A stretch of DNA of 64,000 nt, from the NCBI RefSeq assembly GCF_947179165.1, contig NC_077239.1:16234001-16298000 (forward strand), written 5' to 3'. Numbering within the stretch: the stretch's first letter is position 1; each line of letters opens with the position of its first letter. Source of the stretch: Solanum dulcamara. Its lineage: Eukaryota > Streptophyta > Magnoliopsida > Solanales > Solanaceae. Below are positions 32,935 to 46,265 of this stretch, piece after piece. The notes under the pieces are model-generated. The model saw only the letters and a program-made list of their open reading frames with translations. It had not been told where the DNA came from and made no database searches. A program made the position numbers and the translations under genes.

Positions 32935-33070
32935 TGCCCCTTACCCCTATTATGGAGATCGAGCTATTTGATGAATGAGATAATGACTTCATGGGCCCAT
33001 TCACGAGTTCTTTAGGACAGAAGTAGATTTTGATAGCTGTTGATTATGTATCTAAGTGGGTGGAGGTTGT
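32935..33070 (+). pseudogene. Integrase fragment of another gypsy lineage
   Basis: A short stretch translating, with stops, to DFMGPFTSSLGQK and ILIAVDYVSKWVEVV. This is the first-Asp region of a Ty3/gypsy integrase, in a form (GPFPSSFGN...YVSKWVEA) seen in Athila/Tat-like elements rather than the other elements here. It is cut at 33070 by the next LTR. Only about 45 residues remain. Confidence 0.7.
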
Positions 33071-35121
33071 TGTCACGCCCCAAGCCTACACACTTGAGGT
33101 GGTCGGCACTCGAAACTATCAATGGCTCGAGCAAATCTTTGGTCTGGCTGTTAACTAAATACTACAACTAATGTGCGGAAGCTTTTAAAGAATGAGCAAA
33201 CAATAATTTTAGAACGAATGAGCTCAATAACTTTATAAATGGAAAATCTAAAAGTTGAATAATATAGATGTTTGTAAAACAAGTTGAAACTATAACTCAG
33301 CTGACTCGTTTGTGAAGCCTTGAATGTACTAAAGATAGGTGTCGAGAAAAGATCCTCGACTACCTGAATACTCTATTAGCAATGTCTAATAATTACTAAA
33401 TACTCTAGATAAATTGGAACTCTGAAAGCAAGACCTATGCAGAATGAGAGAGATTCTAAAGTGCATTTGCTGTCAATCCTGGATATTTGAATCGGCATCA
33501 CTCAATATGCAACATCGAATGACGTCAGTTCATAGAATGTTTGATATCTAAATAGTTGAATGAAACAACTGGTAAAGACTGAAAATACTACTAACAAAGT
33601 AACTCTAAAGATAGACTGAAATAAAGTTAGTTGAATAGTAAAGGATGCATGTGTACTTTAACAAAAAAACTTTACAGTTGAAAAATATGCATCAATAGCA
33701 AATACTGAAAAAGTACTTTTACTTTCTTTGACAGTTTCTCTAACTGACAATCATCACGTGAGCCTCATGAGGATACAACGTCTTGGCCATGTTGCTAGAG
33801 CTATCCTATACCTTGTCAGGATATAGAACAAAGCTTTAACTTATGGATTCGAATCTAAGTCCTTATTTGGAGCTAATTGAGGAGTCTCCTGAACAAACAA
33901 CAAGATCCTATCCTACGTTGGCTGCGTAGTTTTCAAGTTTGGGTTATCTGAACCCTTACCCGTCTTAGTGCTCAATACTACTCCCAAAATAATGCAATAA
34001 TTCCCAATAACTTTAAAATGTCCTATTTTTAGGAAAAATACTGATAATCTATTTCTTTGAGTCTATACTCAATATTATTTCTTTAAAACTGAACATTGCT
34101 TTTCCTGAAGACTGACTTTTTTTTTTGAAATAATGCACTTGAAGCTTAATATATTGTCTTGAATTTTTTCTTGTAAGAATTCTTTGGGAACTTAAAACTT
34201 ACCTTACTCATGAAAATAATGTATATAAATATTATAACAAGGTTTTTAAATAACTTTAGTTAAAAAAGTCCATATAATAGAATAAGCATGAAATCAATCA
34301 AGATCACCAATGATATGAAGTATACTAATTTCAATAGTAGAATTAACAATGCACAATTCAAAATAGAGGAAATTTAAATCATTGACTTTGGTTTAAAAAT
34401 CCCAGCTTTAATCATACTAATTGAAACTACAGATGTAGGGCATGCACAAGAACTAAGTTCCTCACTATGATAGGCTTAATACCTTAATATGAACCTTGAT
34501 GAAAAATCTTGGAAGAGGAACCCAACTTGGTGTTACTTGAATATTTTTGAATGTTGAAATTTGGGGAGATAATGAAATGGATTTTAATGGTCAAAACTTA
34601 TTGTCTAACTCTCTTAAAATGTTTTATAGTTGTTTAGACAACACACGAAAGGATTTAGGACAAAATAACCTAATTTAAAAATACAATTGGAAATGTTTTT
34701 TTCGTACAATAAAAATGAACCATGGTTCAAACGAGGGATTGCATGTCAAACCATCAAATTCAGGGCAAATTTCTTGCTCACTGGACACTTTTGTCTACAA
34801 AGTTATGGACCATCATATGAATAACGGATCGCCATTTTGTCCATTGTTTTCTGGCAGACTGTAGAGTCTTTGGTAAAATAGTCATAACTATTTATTTTGG
34901 ACTTAGATTTATAAACGGTTGGTAGATTGAAAAGAAGACTCGAAGGCTTTTAATTTGGTGTAATAGGACACATAAATATCCACTTTCTAGGAGTAGTGAT
35001 TGATTGAAGTTGATCCTAGTAAGAACTTATATGAAAACTCAATCAGTAAATAAGCTTTCAACTCAAATTTAAGCTTGGTGATCATAATTGAAATCCAAAA
35101 ATCACTTCCACGCTAGATAAT
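33071..35121 (-). mobile_element. Family F LTR, interrupted on the right
   Basis: It starts TGTCACGCCCCAAGCC, the inverted end type seen in families C-E, directly inside the integrase fragment. Its last 300 bases resemble the region just before the end of the family E LTR (30950-31150), which suggests a related family. It stops at 35121, where a family E copy begins. The expected end (about gggttaggtcattaca) is not present, so the remainder should lie beyond the window. No coding sequence was seen. Confidence 0.6.
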
Positions 35122-35824
35122 TGTCACGACCCAATTCATTGGGCTATGCGGATACCTACTCTAACACCTAGATAGGAAAATTCTTACCACCCAAATTTTA
35201 AACAAGTATTGTGGAAGGGATAAAATATACTAAATACTTTAAACAATTAAGAGAAAGCTTCTCAAACGTGCTTTTTATTACCATTTTGGAAAATACAACA
35301 AAAATCTTTTACAAGAACGATTAAAAGCTTCTTTAAAACTGAGAAAATCCCTTCCATGGAACTAATATAAACATGTACAAGAGATTCTAAGAGTGAGAAA
35401 TAAATATAAATAATACACAACTTTCACCATAGGTAGAGAGAAGTAAAAGCTGTTGTATATCGTCATCGTCTTTGCTTAAGAAGCATCATTGACTCTGCAA
35501 TTAGAGTATACCAAATAGTATAGTAAAAGTAGTATCAGTACAAATAATACGTACTGGTAGGCATCATAGACAACTCGAATCCACCTCATAATATTATGCA
35601 ATTAATCTAAAACATACACGCAACTTGAAGGTATACCACCTTGATCCTTAAGCCACAACCTTAGTTACTAACCACATTGCATTCACTCATTCACCGTAAT
35701 CCAAGATCTAACCACACCATTTCCACTACCAACTCTACCAGTAAGAGGTACCTCACCTTGAATATTTGGTCATAACCTGACCCTCTATCATACTAAGTAT
35801 TTTCCCAAACCTATTTCAAATACC
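35122..35824 (-). mobile_element. Family E LTR, interrupted by gypsy element 3
   Basis: It begins TGTCACGACCCAATTCATTG and shares its first 60 bases with the solo LTR at 30583. It is cut at 35824, where the family A LTR starts; the five bases before that LTR are atacc. The rest should lie beyond 64000. Non-coding. Confidence 0.6.
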
Positions 35825-37617
35825 TGTAATGATCCATTCTGATTATTATCGGAAAATCAATAGTGAAAGAATTTGGGCCAGAATTGTTTTTTGTGTAGTA
35901 ACTTAAAAATTTCAAGCTAGGTCAGTCTTAGACGAAATTTGAGTTAGGTGAGGTATATGGCAATTCTAAAATGAATTGGGGTTAATGTCTAAGCTTGATT
36001 TTGATTTTGTAATAGCTAAGGCGTTAAGGAGCGATAGGATTTTTTGAAAGTGAATTCGGGTGAGTAGAACTTTTTATATCGAACTTGGCGTGAAAGGCTT
36101 ATTTTAGAACGTCAAGATTTGAGGTTGTGTTGAGAAATGGGAGCTTGGGGAAAGAGTTTCGAGTTTCTGTCTTCGTGCAAGGCCCCATAGCAGGTGAACC
36201 CTGCTATGGCAGGTCGCTATAGCGGGACAATTGTGGATTTAATACAAACAAATCCCAAAATTATATTTATTTCTACAACTTCATTCTTAGATGAGAAAAA
36301 GTGACTTAGAGCTATTTCCTTTAGTTCTCCATCAACTCTTACACTAAAGATAGGTTAATTACTCTCCTAACTCATATTTTTATTCTTAGACCTTAGAATT
36401 TATTGTGATTAACTTAGAAAAGGGTTCTTGACCTGAAATTAAAGGTAGAAAAAGCCCTAGTTAGGTTATATGATCATGAAATTGGCCAAGGGTTAGAATT
36501 TGAGTTATAATCCGAATAATTTAGGCCATTGATAATGATTGTTGTATTTTTTATTTGTTTTAGACCAAGAAAAAGCCAAAGCACTACAAAAAGAGAAAGC
36601 TCAAGTTCTTTAGAGTATTCAGGCTTGATTCGAGGTAGGTGATGGTTGTTATTTTCTAATTTATTTTATATATTCTTGTTAACTACTTAATTAGTATTAC
36701 ATGTATGACATATGATTAGGGAAAAATGAATGAACATGAATTAAAATCGTAATTGTGATCAAATTGCATATAATGAATATTTTACTTGGTTGTACAGTGT
36801 AACTGCTATTCACTATGGTTGTGATTGTGATATGTGATTTCCTGTGGATCGAGTAACATGCTGGTATATTTTGATTGGATACCACATCGGTATATTTTGG
36901 TTAAGTACCACACTGGTATATTAACTATGGTTGGGATCAGGTACTACACCGGTATATTAATAATTTGTGTGTGGGTTCTATGAGAGAACCAAATTGGCTG
37001 TTATATTGTGATTATCATGCTTATTATGTGAATTGATTTATGTTAAGGACTGGGAGTGCGAGTGTTTCTATATTTGTGATCTAATTGTGTATCATCTATT
37101 TTACTGTGTTGTGGTTGTTTGTTCATATTTCATTTATCTAGAATTAGCCATGTGATCCTATCAATATCTATGTTTGTATAATGATTCAGCACTTGCTCTA
37201 TTTTTGTTGCGTACAAGGCATATTTCAGTGGGTGTTGAAAGACATCGACTATGAGATTACATCTACATGAATCCAAGAGTGAGCCATTTGTTCAAGATGT
37301 CATGGATTCCTCTATCTCTTGTCCATCTTATTGAACATAGACATTCAGACATTTAATTATTATTTTTATCCCCTTATTTCTAGACTTCGATAGAGTTTTG
37401 GTATAATGAATTTCAGGTTCTAGTGAGTTTATTTTTGCAGTATTTTTCTTTTAATATTGATTGACATTATGAGAATTCGGCTTATTAACTATTTAAAAAT
37501 GTTTCACTTGTCTGAATGCATGTTTGGGTTCCTAGCTTAGTATAGTTGGGTTAGATAATTTTTCTCCCACTAAAGGATTAGCGTGTGTACCACTCATAGA
37601 GGATTAGGGTCGTGATA
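35825..37617 (+). mobile_element. 5' LTR of element 3
   Basis: 1793 bp, starting TGTAATGATCC and ending GGTCGTGATA. It contains a palindromic block (CCTGCTATGGCAGG at 36200-36213 and CGCTATAGCG at 36215-36224), a TATA-like aattatatttatt near 36260, and the mutated donor-like AAAGATAGGT near 36346. A run of repeated phrases of the type ggtatattttgattgggtacca lies at about 36850-36960. Confidence 0.85.
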
Positions 37618-37621
37618 AATT

Positions 37622-37635
37622 TGGTATCATGGTCC
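37622..37635 (+). other. Primer-binding site of element 3
   Basis: TGGTATCATGGTCC, a mutated form of TGGTATCAGAGCC, four bases after the LTR end. Confidence 0.75.
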
Positions 37636-37842
37636 TTATCCCATTGATCTCATTATACCACAACGAGTCTAGTAGAGTCTTGTAGAACAGTACGGAAACA
37701 TCTTTACTTTTCTTTGAAAAGCTACATGACTTTAGGAAAACTCTTTCTCTCTTCCTTCTCTTTTCATGCTATGACTTGATTCTAATTAGTATTTGACGAT
37801 CCAAATTGGTATCTAGTAACTAATTATCTAAATTGGTATCTA

Positions 37843-37870
37843 ACTTCCTTCACTCTTGTGTCCGCAGATG
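37843..37870 (+). other. Splice-acceptor-like site abutting the gag start
   Basis: A pyrimidine-rich run (cttccttcactcttgtgtcc) ends in GCAG at 37867, and the gag ATG is the very next triplet (37868-37870). It is the strongest acceptor-like site of the four gypsy leaders seen here. In the second leader at 62579 the same position reads ctgtatATG, so the AG is lost there. Confidence 0.5.
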
Positions 37871-38816
37871 ATTGACACACTACATAATAGTTAAAGTACA
37901 ATAGCTCTAGTAGCATAGCTAAAGACAGAGCCGAAAGCATGAATACGCCATAGAGGTTAAGGTCATGGTAGGGATAGGGGAAGAAGAACAACAACTCCTG
38001 CTAGGGATAGAGCTCATTGAAAGGAAGCATCAAGGAAAGAGACTCCTCCCCCACCACATGACCATGTTGAGGAAGAGGTTGAGGTTGAGATCGAGGAAGA
38101 GGATGAACCAGAGGTAGAAATATAGGATGGGGGTGCATGTCTTCCTCCCATGTCTACTGAGGTGGTTTAATAGGTGTTAGCATTTCTGAGTGAGTTAGTA
38201 GGTACTAGAGCCACACCCACTATTTCTACTCCTCAGGATCAAGGTACTCCATCGTTTGCTACTACAACCCCAGGATAGGGGAAACTTTAGGTAATAATGC
38301 TTTCTTTCATTCTTTAATAGGCCCAGTAATGACTGGCACTAAGCATGAGATGTTGACCAAGTTCTTAAAGTTAAAGTTGCCAGTGTTCCATAGGTTAGAA
38401 AACAAGAATGACTTTGAGTTCATCTTAGATTATTATGGGAGGTTGCACAAGTTGGGCATCATGCAGCAACACAGGGTTGACTTTGTGATATTTCAGCTTT
38501 AAGGAGAGGCCAAGTAGTGGTGGATAGACTATGTGGAGTGTCGTTCATTAGTTCTATAACTGTTGACTTAGACTCAGTTTTTCGCGCTATTCTTTGAGAA
38601 TTAATTCCTTGTACTTTGAGAGACTGGAAGATGGATGGCTTTCTGGCTCTTGAGAAGGGTAGTATGCTAGTTGTATCCTATGAGGCTAAGTTTCAAGCCT
38701 TATCCATTTTTCTACTCATCTTGTGAACAATGAGGAGGAAAAAATACATTTGTATGTCAAAGGAATGAACACTGACATACATGTATTGTTTGTGCATCTA
38801 ACTTCTATAGGCAAGA
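37868..38816 (+). pseudogene. gag, first part, element 3
   Basis: The N-terminus is basic and acidic by turns (RERKHQGKETPPPPHDHVEEE, then EEEDEPEVEI). The capsid begins at VMTGTKHEMLTKFLKL and continues through DYYGRLHKLGIMQQHR and WWIDYVECRS. It has multiple stops and frameshifts. A solo family B LTR interrupts it inside a codon run that reads GKSFNEVLDIFKRIKG once the insertion is removed. Confidence 0.75.
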
Positions 38817-41800
38817 TGTGACACCCTGGAATTTTTTTCGCAAAGACTCGAATATTTCCTCACGTGTGGATAGACTCAGACTAGAGGACTTGTAATTCTA
38901 TACATGAGTTAGGATTAATTCCTAAGTATTTGAAGTGTTTAGATGTGTTTAGGGGTCATAAGGGATCTCTAACACCAAGTCCAGTCCAAAGAACTCCAAT
39001 CGATTAAGTTTTCGGAGGGGTTAGTATAAGGGTCAACTTCAAATGACCATATATCCTAGGATATACAGAACTGGGTGTCCCACAACCTACCAAATTAAAG
39101 GTATTTGAGTATTCTTTCCAACGCAACCAAGATTTCAATTTTTGGAGTTCTGAGTCAAAGGTTATGGCCATTTTACTATAGACTAGTACTGCAGGAATTT
39201 CAGGCCTGGGCGAAATTTAGGCTTGGCGCTCCAGTGGCGCCCCACGCCACTATAGCGCTAGAAAACAGCCTCAGTAGTTTGGGGCTTTGCACGACGCGCC
39301 ACTATTAGATGTGCAGGGTTTTAAGCCTTTTTTGTCTTGGCGCTGCAGTGGCGCGACGCGCCACTATAGCGCCAGCAAGACTTTTGCCCAATTTTCCAGA
39401 TTTTTGGAAGAGGGGCAACTTGGACTTTTTCCAAATTATATATACACCATCCTTGAGCATTTTGGACCATTATTTTCAGATTCTCTCTCTCTCTAAAAAT
39501 CCCTTGATATTTTCCCTCTCTTCTTCTTCTTCTTCTCTAAATCCATCTCCAACAAAGGGTGCCTTCAAGAGTTTCAAGGATTTAAGTCACCCATTAAAGA
39601 CCCAAAAACTAGGTCTCTTCAAAGTCTTCACAAGGTATGTAAGGCTAACCTAAAATATGGATTGAGTTCTTCCATATGCCCATAAATGTGTTGGATAGGA
39701 GTTGTGAAAGAGTTGAACCTTCTAAGAAGGTTTTTCTTAAAAGTTTTTCTAAACTATAGAATATATTTAGCTACTTTTGGTTGATTGATGTTTTTAATGA
39801 CTTGAGTTACTAAATAGTTATCTTTCATAATTATTGACTACAAATGTACCTTTGTATATAGATTTATAGATGTTGACGATATTCTTGAGTTGAGTTTTGT
39901 TGAGAGTACGGATTCATGTTTCATTCACATGAACCCAAGATGAGATTTCTTTTGTCATAATTGTCTTGAGGTTGAGATGGATAGTTGTGTGTATATATGT
40001 ATTGATTGGAACGGAAAGAATGAATTGGATAGTTAAGAATGTCCCTTTGTTTCTATAATTTGAATATAGGACTAAAATGAAGATTGTGGAATAGATGTTT
40101 GATAATGATGTAATGATAATATTTGGCAATGATGTGATGATAATATTTGATGGTGATGTGAATGGTGGTGTTTTGATGATGGTGTAATAATGATGTGAGT
40201 GACGATGTTTTGATGATGGTGTGAGTGATGATGTGAATAGTGATTATTTAATATGTGTAGAATGATTGATGAAGAGGTATGTTGATGAGGATGTTATGTG
40301 ATGAAGTGGATTGGAGTCTAATGTGATTATGTGATATGTGATTTGCATAATCTGAGTTGATTTGGAGTCTTATGAGTATTTTGAAAATAAAGGATCTTTT
40401 GAAAAAAAGTTTTAAATAAATAATTTATGAGCATTTTTGCATAAACTATTTATACACTATTTTTGAGTTTAAGAAATGATTATTTTCATCTATAATTTAA
40501 TAAGAGTTTAAGCATGAGTTGAGTATGAGGAGCCTTTAAATGAGTTGAGTATTTTTACATTAAAGTATCTATTTTGAGTTTGAGTTGAGGGGTTGAAATT
40601 ATGTTTTAATGTACATAATATTTTCTGCATTCACCGAGTTGATATTGTACAAGTTTTAAAGAGAAGAGTTTGATGATTTGAGTTGAGTTCTTAAAAGAGT
40701 CTAATGAGACTTGCCATTATGACTCGAATGAGTTGAATTGAGGATAGAGTTGATGAGTTGGCAATGTTCTAAATGAAACTAGCTGTGAGGGCTTGTTTGA
40801 GATGATTGGATGGACTCTTATGAGCATGGAGAAATGGGAGGAGTATCGAGCACCGAAGCGAGTGAGAGTATAGTCCATACTCGAACCCCAGAAACTACGC
40901 TGCCAATATAGGTAGGGATGGAACCGTTAAAGTCGGATGCTTCCCGAGGGATGGAACCATTAAAGTTGGATGCTTCCTGTGGGATCGAACCGTTAAAGTT
41001 GGATGTTTCCCATTTTTATTGTCCTGAAATGATAGGACTTGACTAATCGATGGTATCCATGATTAGGGAGGCATTCATGCCCTGGCAAGGTATGGACGAA
41101 CGTGGCAACAATGTCTGATTGTTATACTATCATTGGCTCATAAGTGATGGTTGTCAGATATGAAAATCTCCCATTTAGGTCTTGATAGTGCTCCGAGTTA
41201 GTTTAGTTGAGTGGTTTACGAGTTGGTCCTGTCTAAACTATTTCTTGTTAGACTTAGGGCATTTGAGTGAGTTGCTATATGCTTATGAGTTAGTTCTATC
41301 TAAACTATTTCTTGTTAGACTTAGGACACTTGAGTGAGTTGTTACATATTTATTAGGTTGAGTCCTTTGAGTTGAATTGTAAAACGTTGCATAATTTAAT
41401 TTGCATATTTACTGTGTTGAGTCCTTTGAACTGACTGTTGAGCTGAATGTTGAGTTGATTGTATATAGTCGGATTGGATTAGATGAATTGTGATTGGATT
41501 GAATAGAATTGTATGTGACAAGATTGGATTTGATTATTGAGTTGATTGTTGAGTTTAGTGTATATAATCGGATTGTACATGATTGAAAGGGATCGAATTG
41601 TAAATGATTTGATTGAACTGCATTGTACATAATTGGATTGGATTGTATGGTATATGATTGGTCTCTGTCTAAACTGTATCATTACTTTAGATTTACGACG
41701 CCTTATTTGAGTCTCTCTTATCTTTCTGATTTGAGATATGTGGACTGATGTTATTCTTCCTTGAGGTATGTTTTATTCTGCCATATTACATACTCGTATA

Positions 41801-42322
41801 TTCCATGTATTGACATCCATTTGGACCTGCATCGTTTCATGATGCAGAGACAGGTTTAAGAGATCGTCAATAGGAGCATCATTGGGGATCTATTTCACAC
41901 TTAGCATATTGGTGAGTCCTCTCCTACATTCGAAGGACACCGTCTGTGTATTCTTGCATCGAGTTAGCCCTTTTCATTTTGATTTGAGGTAGCCATGAAC
42001 ATGTCATTGGCACCAATTAGATAGTAGTGATAGAGGCTTCATAGACTAGATAGTGATGGGTCGATTGAGTACTTCTATCCTTGAGTTATTCTTGTCAAAC
42101 TATTTTTAATGACAAATATTTTAGTTGATCTGTTGGCCCATGGCCTTTATTCTTTGAGTTGGATGGGTGATTTGAGTTGCCCGCTAAATTATTCTTTATT
42201 TTTAAACTTTCCGCTGAATGAATGAATGAACGGATGTGTGATCAGGCTATATGGTTCGCTTGGGAGCCAAAAATGGTTTCTGAGTGTCGGTTACGTCTAG
42301 GGTACCCTCCCGAGGCGTGACA
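38817..42322 (+). mobile_element. Solo LTR of family B in gag of element 3
   Basis: A 3506-bp insertion starting TGTGACACCCTGG and ending CGAGGCGTGACA, with a perfect 5-bp duplication caaga (38812-38816 and 42323-42327). It is collinear with the LTRs of element 2 (palindrome units at about 39220-39376, CT-rich leader at about 39480-39535, donor-like AAGGTATGT at 39632-39640, shared 3' third), but longer by about 1 kb because of AT-rich and degenerate repeats at about 40080-40620 and 41280-41680. It contains no primer-binding site or coding sequence. Confidence 0.92.
41433..41670. repeat. Degenerate GATTGGATT-type repeats
   Basis: A stretch built from variants of gagttgattgtatata and gattggattgtatatgattg, repeated about eight times with drift. 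It is absent from the LTRs of element 2 at the equivalent place, so it arose or expanded inside this LTR copy or subfamily. The minus-strand open frames across it are a by-product of the repeat. Confidence 0.7.
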
Positions 42323-43897
42323 CAAGAGCTTCAATGAGGTATTAGATATCTTTAAGAGGATCAAAGGAGTTCGCCAGGATGGGCAAGCCAAGGATTTGGC
42401 TAAGAAGCTCAAGAATACAGGTAACTACAGTACTTCTTACTCAAGTGGTTCGGGTCACCAGGTATTTTCAGCCCATCCGATCTAGTCATCCAGGCCCGAA
42501 TGTATGGGTGGTTATTCATGTGTTTCATAATAGAATTTCACTCAGGGTGTTCAATGATCCTCTTATCGTCAACCAGGAGGCCATCCCTTGACCATGTATG
42601 TTTTAATTGTGGAGAGTAAGGACATTTCAGAAAGAAACTCCCTTATGTGAAGGAATTTGATCATACACAGCAGTAGACAAAGTAGTGGTACAAACAAACA
42701 GAGGTAATCATGGAAAAGGACGTCCACAGAATGGGTAAGGAGGAAATTAGAGAGGTCGTGGAGGTTGAGGAAAAGGTAATACGGGTAGAGGAGTGACACA
42801 ACCTATTAGAGGGGTTTTTTGTAGTGAAAATAGAGCAAAGTGTTATGCCTTTCTGGGCAAGAATGAGGAAAAATCATTGGATACAGTTATCACATGTACT
42901 ATTCTTATCTGTGACCAGATGACTTCTGTCTTATTAGATTTGGGATCTACCTATTCCTACATATCTGTTAAGTTTGCTTTGAGTCTTGACTTGCTATGTG
43001 ATATTCTTGATACCCCGATTCATGTTTCTACCCCAATTGGAGAGTTTGTAGTTGTTACCCATATGTACTATTGGTGCTTTATTTTGTTTGTTGGTTTCCA
43101 TACTCGGATGGATCTGATCATTTTGGATATAGTGGATTTTGATGTGTTCTTAGGAATGACTTGGTTGTTATGATGTACCTAACTGTAATGCTAAGACTGT
43201 GACTCTAGATATTCCGAAAGATTAGAGTGAAAATGGGTGAACAAGTCTAGTCAATAATGATCATATCCTTCATCTGGGCAAGAAGACTAGTATGGCAAGG
43301 TTTTTTGGCTTATTTGGGTGATCTTTGGGATGTTAATACAGAGTCCCCTTCTATTGAGTCTCCCTGTGATTTTGGAGTTTAAGGAGGTGTTTCCTATATA
43401 TTTGCCCGGTATGCCTCCAGATAAGGATATACACTTTTATATTAACTTGGAGTCGGGCACTGGCCTAATTTCCATTCCTCCATATAGAATGAATCTGCTA
43501 GAGTTGAGAGAACTCAAGACTCGGCTTCAAGAACTGCTTGATAAGGGATTTCATCAATCCTAGTGCATCTCCTTGGGGTGCTCTAGTGTTGTTTGTAAAG
43601 TAAAAGGATGGTAGCATGAGTATGTGCATATATTATAGCTTGTTTAACATGGTTACCATCCAAAATAAGTACCCTTTTCCTTGTATAGAAGATTTGTTTG
43701 ACCAGTTACAAGGTGAATTAGTCTTATCTAAGATTGATCTAAGGTCGGGCTATCATCAATTAAATATTAGGCCATAAGATTTATCTAAAAACAACATTCA
43801 GAACTAGGTATGGGCATTGTGAGTTCTTAGCAATATCTTTTGGGTTGGCCAATGCTCCTGCAATATTTATGAGTTTTATGAGTGGGCTATTCAAACC
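42323..43897 (+). pseudogene. gag end, protease and RT start, element 3
   Basis: Resumes gag (SFNEVLDIFKRIKGVRQDGQ). A zinc-knuckle relic at about 42594-42650 reads VCFNCGE, a stop, then GHFRKK, with the last Cys lost. The protease is open at 42793-43173 (MTSVLLDLGSTYSYISV and DFDVFLGMTWLL), with DLG at the active site. RT starts at about 43318 (EFKEVFPIYLPGMPPDKDIH and IPPYRMNLLELREL), with frame changes near 43560 and 43770, and stops at LFKP, where gypsy element 4 is inserted. Confidence 0.8.
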
Positions 43898-46035
43898 TTC
43901 ACGACTCGGAGTAGGCCCTAGACATGAAATAGTGATCGAAACCTCGAAGGGCTCCAACCAAGCCTCTTGACATGTCATTAAGCATATATAAGGTAAAGTA
44001 AAGAGGAACATAGAATAATAAAGAGTCTAAAATCATGAATCACAAGGAAAGAGTAAACTTAACTACATAGACTCTACACCATTTTGTCCAACGAATGTCT
44101 TTACTAAACAAGAAGGGTGGGGGTTAAGATATGTCCCTAGTTCACCCTGAAATCAAAATACAACAAAAGTCTTTGGAATAAAATAAATGCGTAACTCGCC
44201 CTCGATAGATGAGGACTCACCAATCTTCACCGGATGGAAACTCAACTAGCCACATGTGGGTGAAATGTGATCCTCAACCCATATATTATGAGACAATGTA
44301 CGCAATAATATGCATTAGTATGTTTGAATGTACTAAGTATGTGGGTATGTCATGTAAACAAATCATAAGATGCAATGTTCAATTAAGTACATGATAAAGA
44401 GGATAAGTAAAGTCATGAGAAAACCATAATGATCAAAACATTTAAGATACATAATTGAAATCATAGAGAACATAAAGATCATATATATATGTGGAATAGA
44501 ACCATAACCGACAATAAGACAATGCGACCTATAATTTGGAATTCCAATGTATCCCCATACAACGGAAGAAAGGGGAATTGACTTGTCAAGATAAACTCTA
44601 GACCACTAGGCAGTTCATATACATACGCTATATGTGGATCAACTAGATAGGACAAAGGGAAATCCTACGGTGGTACATAGTTATGAGACAAAACACTATA
44701 TAAGGACCTCCTAGGTGGAGCCCCCACCTCAAGTCATCATTCGGTGCTAAGACAAATACCACGAAATACATAACATAAAAATCATACTTAACATTTATCA
44801 TAAACTTGTTCATAAACTTCAAAATTCATAGATTTACTCATTTTCATGTCATACTTGCAATGTGAGTATAAGCCTTTCAACATTACAATATTATACTTGG
44901 ATAATTCATGTCATTAGGCTCTTAGGTCACCAATTAAAGATCTTAAGTCACGTTTCTTTATAACTTGCATTGAATTCATATCTTGAGCATAATTGTAATC
45001 CATAATCATAATTCATACTTGAATTTAGAGTAAAACTTGTATACATAGTCAATTTGAATGAAAACCATGAGAATACTTTGAAATCATTGAACTTCATAAT
45101 CATAATTCATGTAAATCACCACTGAAAATAGCTTCGTGCATGGGCATTCATAATTCTACTTAAAATCACAGAATTAATGTAAAATCTTACTTATAGTGAT
45201 CATTGATAACTATTAAAAACATAATTAAAACAACCCAATGTAATTCATTGAAATTAGGGTTTAAAAGTAATGGAAATTTAAGAGAATTTTGGGGAAAACC
45301 TTGGGACTCCATGGGTGAAAGGAACTTATGGATCAATCCCCACATACCTTGAATGAATTGACCTTGGAGTAGACAGAAGAAGACTTGTTCTTGAAAAACC
45401 CCCAGCCAAAACCTTGATGAATAAGATGATCTCTTGAAGGAACCTTAAGAGAGAAGTCTTTGGGAGTTAATGAGGGAATGAAAAAGGTTTAAGAGTATTT
45501 AGGATAGTTAACACCATGAATCTAGTCCTAAAAGAATCGACATACATTAATACAATATTATGAAAAGACCAAATTACCCCTCATTAATGTTGGCCGGGAA
45601 ACCCTACGATTTGGGGTCTACGATTCATAGAACTAGTGATGAGTCATACGAACGACTTGTCCTATATGTCCTTAAAAAGCCCTAAAAGTTGAGTCTCTGA
45701 TCTTTCTCTACGAGTTGTGTCTATGGCTTATCCTTTAGTGTACGAATGGTAAACCTCACTTGTCTTAGAGGTCCTAAAAATCAACAAACCTTGAGTCTCT
45801 AAAGTTTCACTACAAGTCAATATTACGACTCATTCTTAGGACTACGAGTCATCCTTTTGAGTCATTGGACCTATCCTAAAATTTGGACCTGAACAAGCTT
45901 AAGGCTCCCTCTATGACTCATCCTTATGATTCGTAGGAATTGGTATGAGTCGTAGAATGACTCATGGACTTGAAGTCAGTCCATATTTTAAAGAATTCTC
46001 TTGGGTTCCAACTTTTGGACTTTTGGGGTCTTACA
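43898..46035 (-). mobile_element. 3' LTR of element 4
   Basis: 2138 bp. On the minus strand it begins TGTAAGACCCCAAAAG and ends GAGTCGTGAA; the terminal TGTCAC of the plus strand has decayed to TTCAC. It contains palindromic tacga-tcgta words (about 45600-45960) and a donor-like AAGGTATGTGGGG on the minus strand (plus 45342-45350). It is collinear with the right LTR apart from the latter's nested insertion. Confidence 0.88.
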
Positions 46036-46050
46036 ATATCTTCCCCTTGG
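46036..46050 (-). other. Polypurine tract of element 4
   Basis: On the minus strand CCCAAGGGGAAGATAT abuts the LTR start TGTAAG. It fixes the orientation of the element and the role of this LTR as the 3' copy. Confidence 0.8.
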
Positions 46051-46265
46051 GAACATTCATCCTTGAATGAGATCAACTTAGCACAAAAAGGACATGGAAC
46101 GAGGACTAGCAACCCAACATGAATAAAATGGCACATAGAAAAGCCTAGACTATGAGATTTTCAAACTTAACATAAATGATTAATTTTGAAACCAACTTCA
46201 TAAATATGCATGCATATGAAAGACATAAGAAGCTACTACGTAGGAGTTTAATCGATCTGAACATG

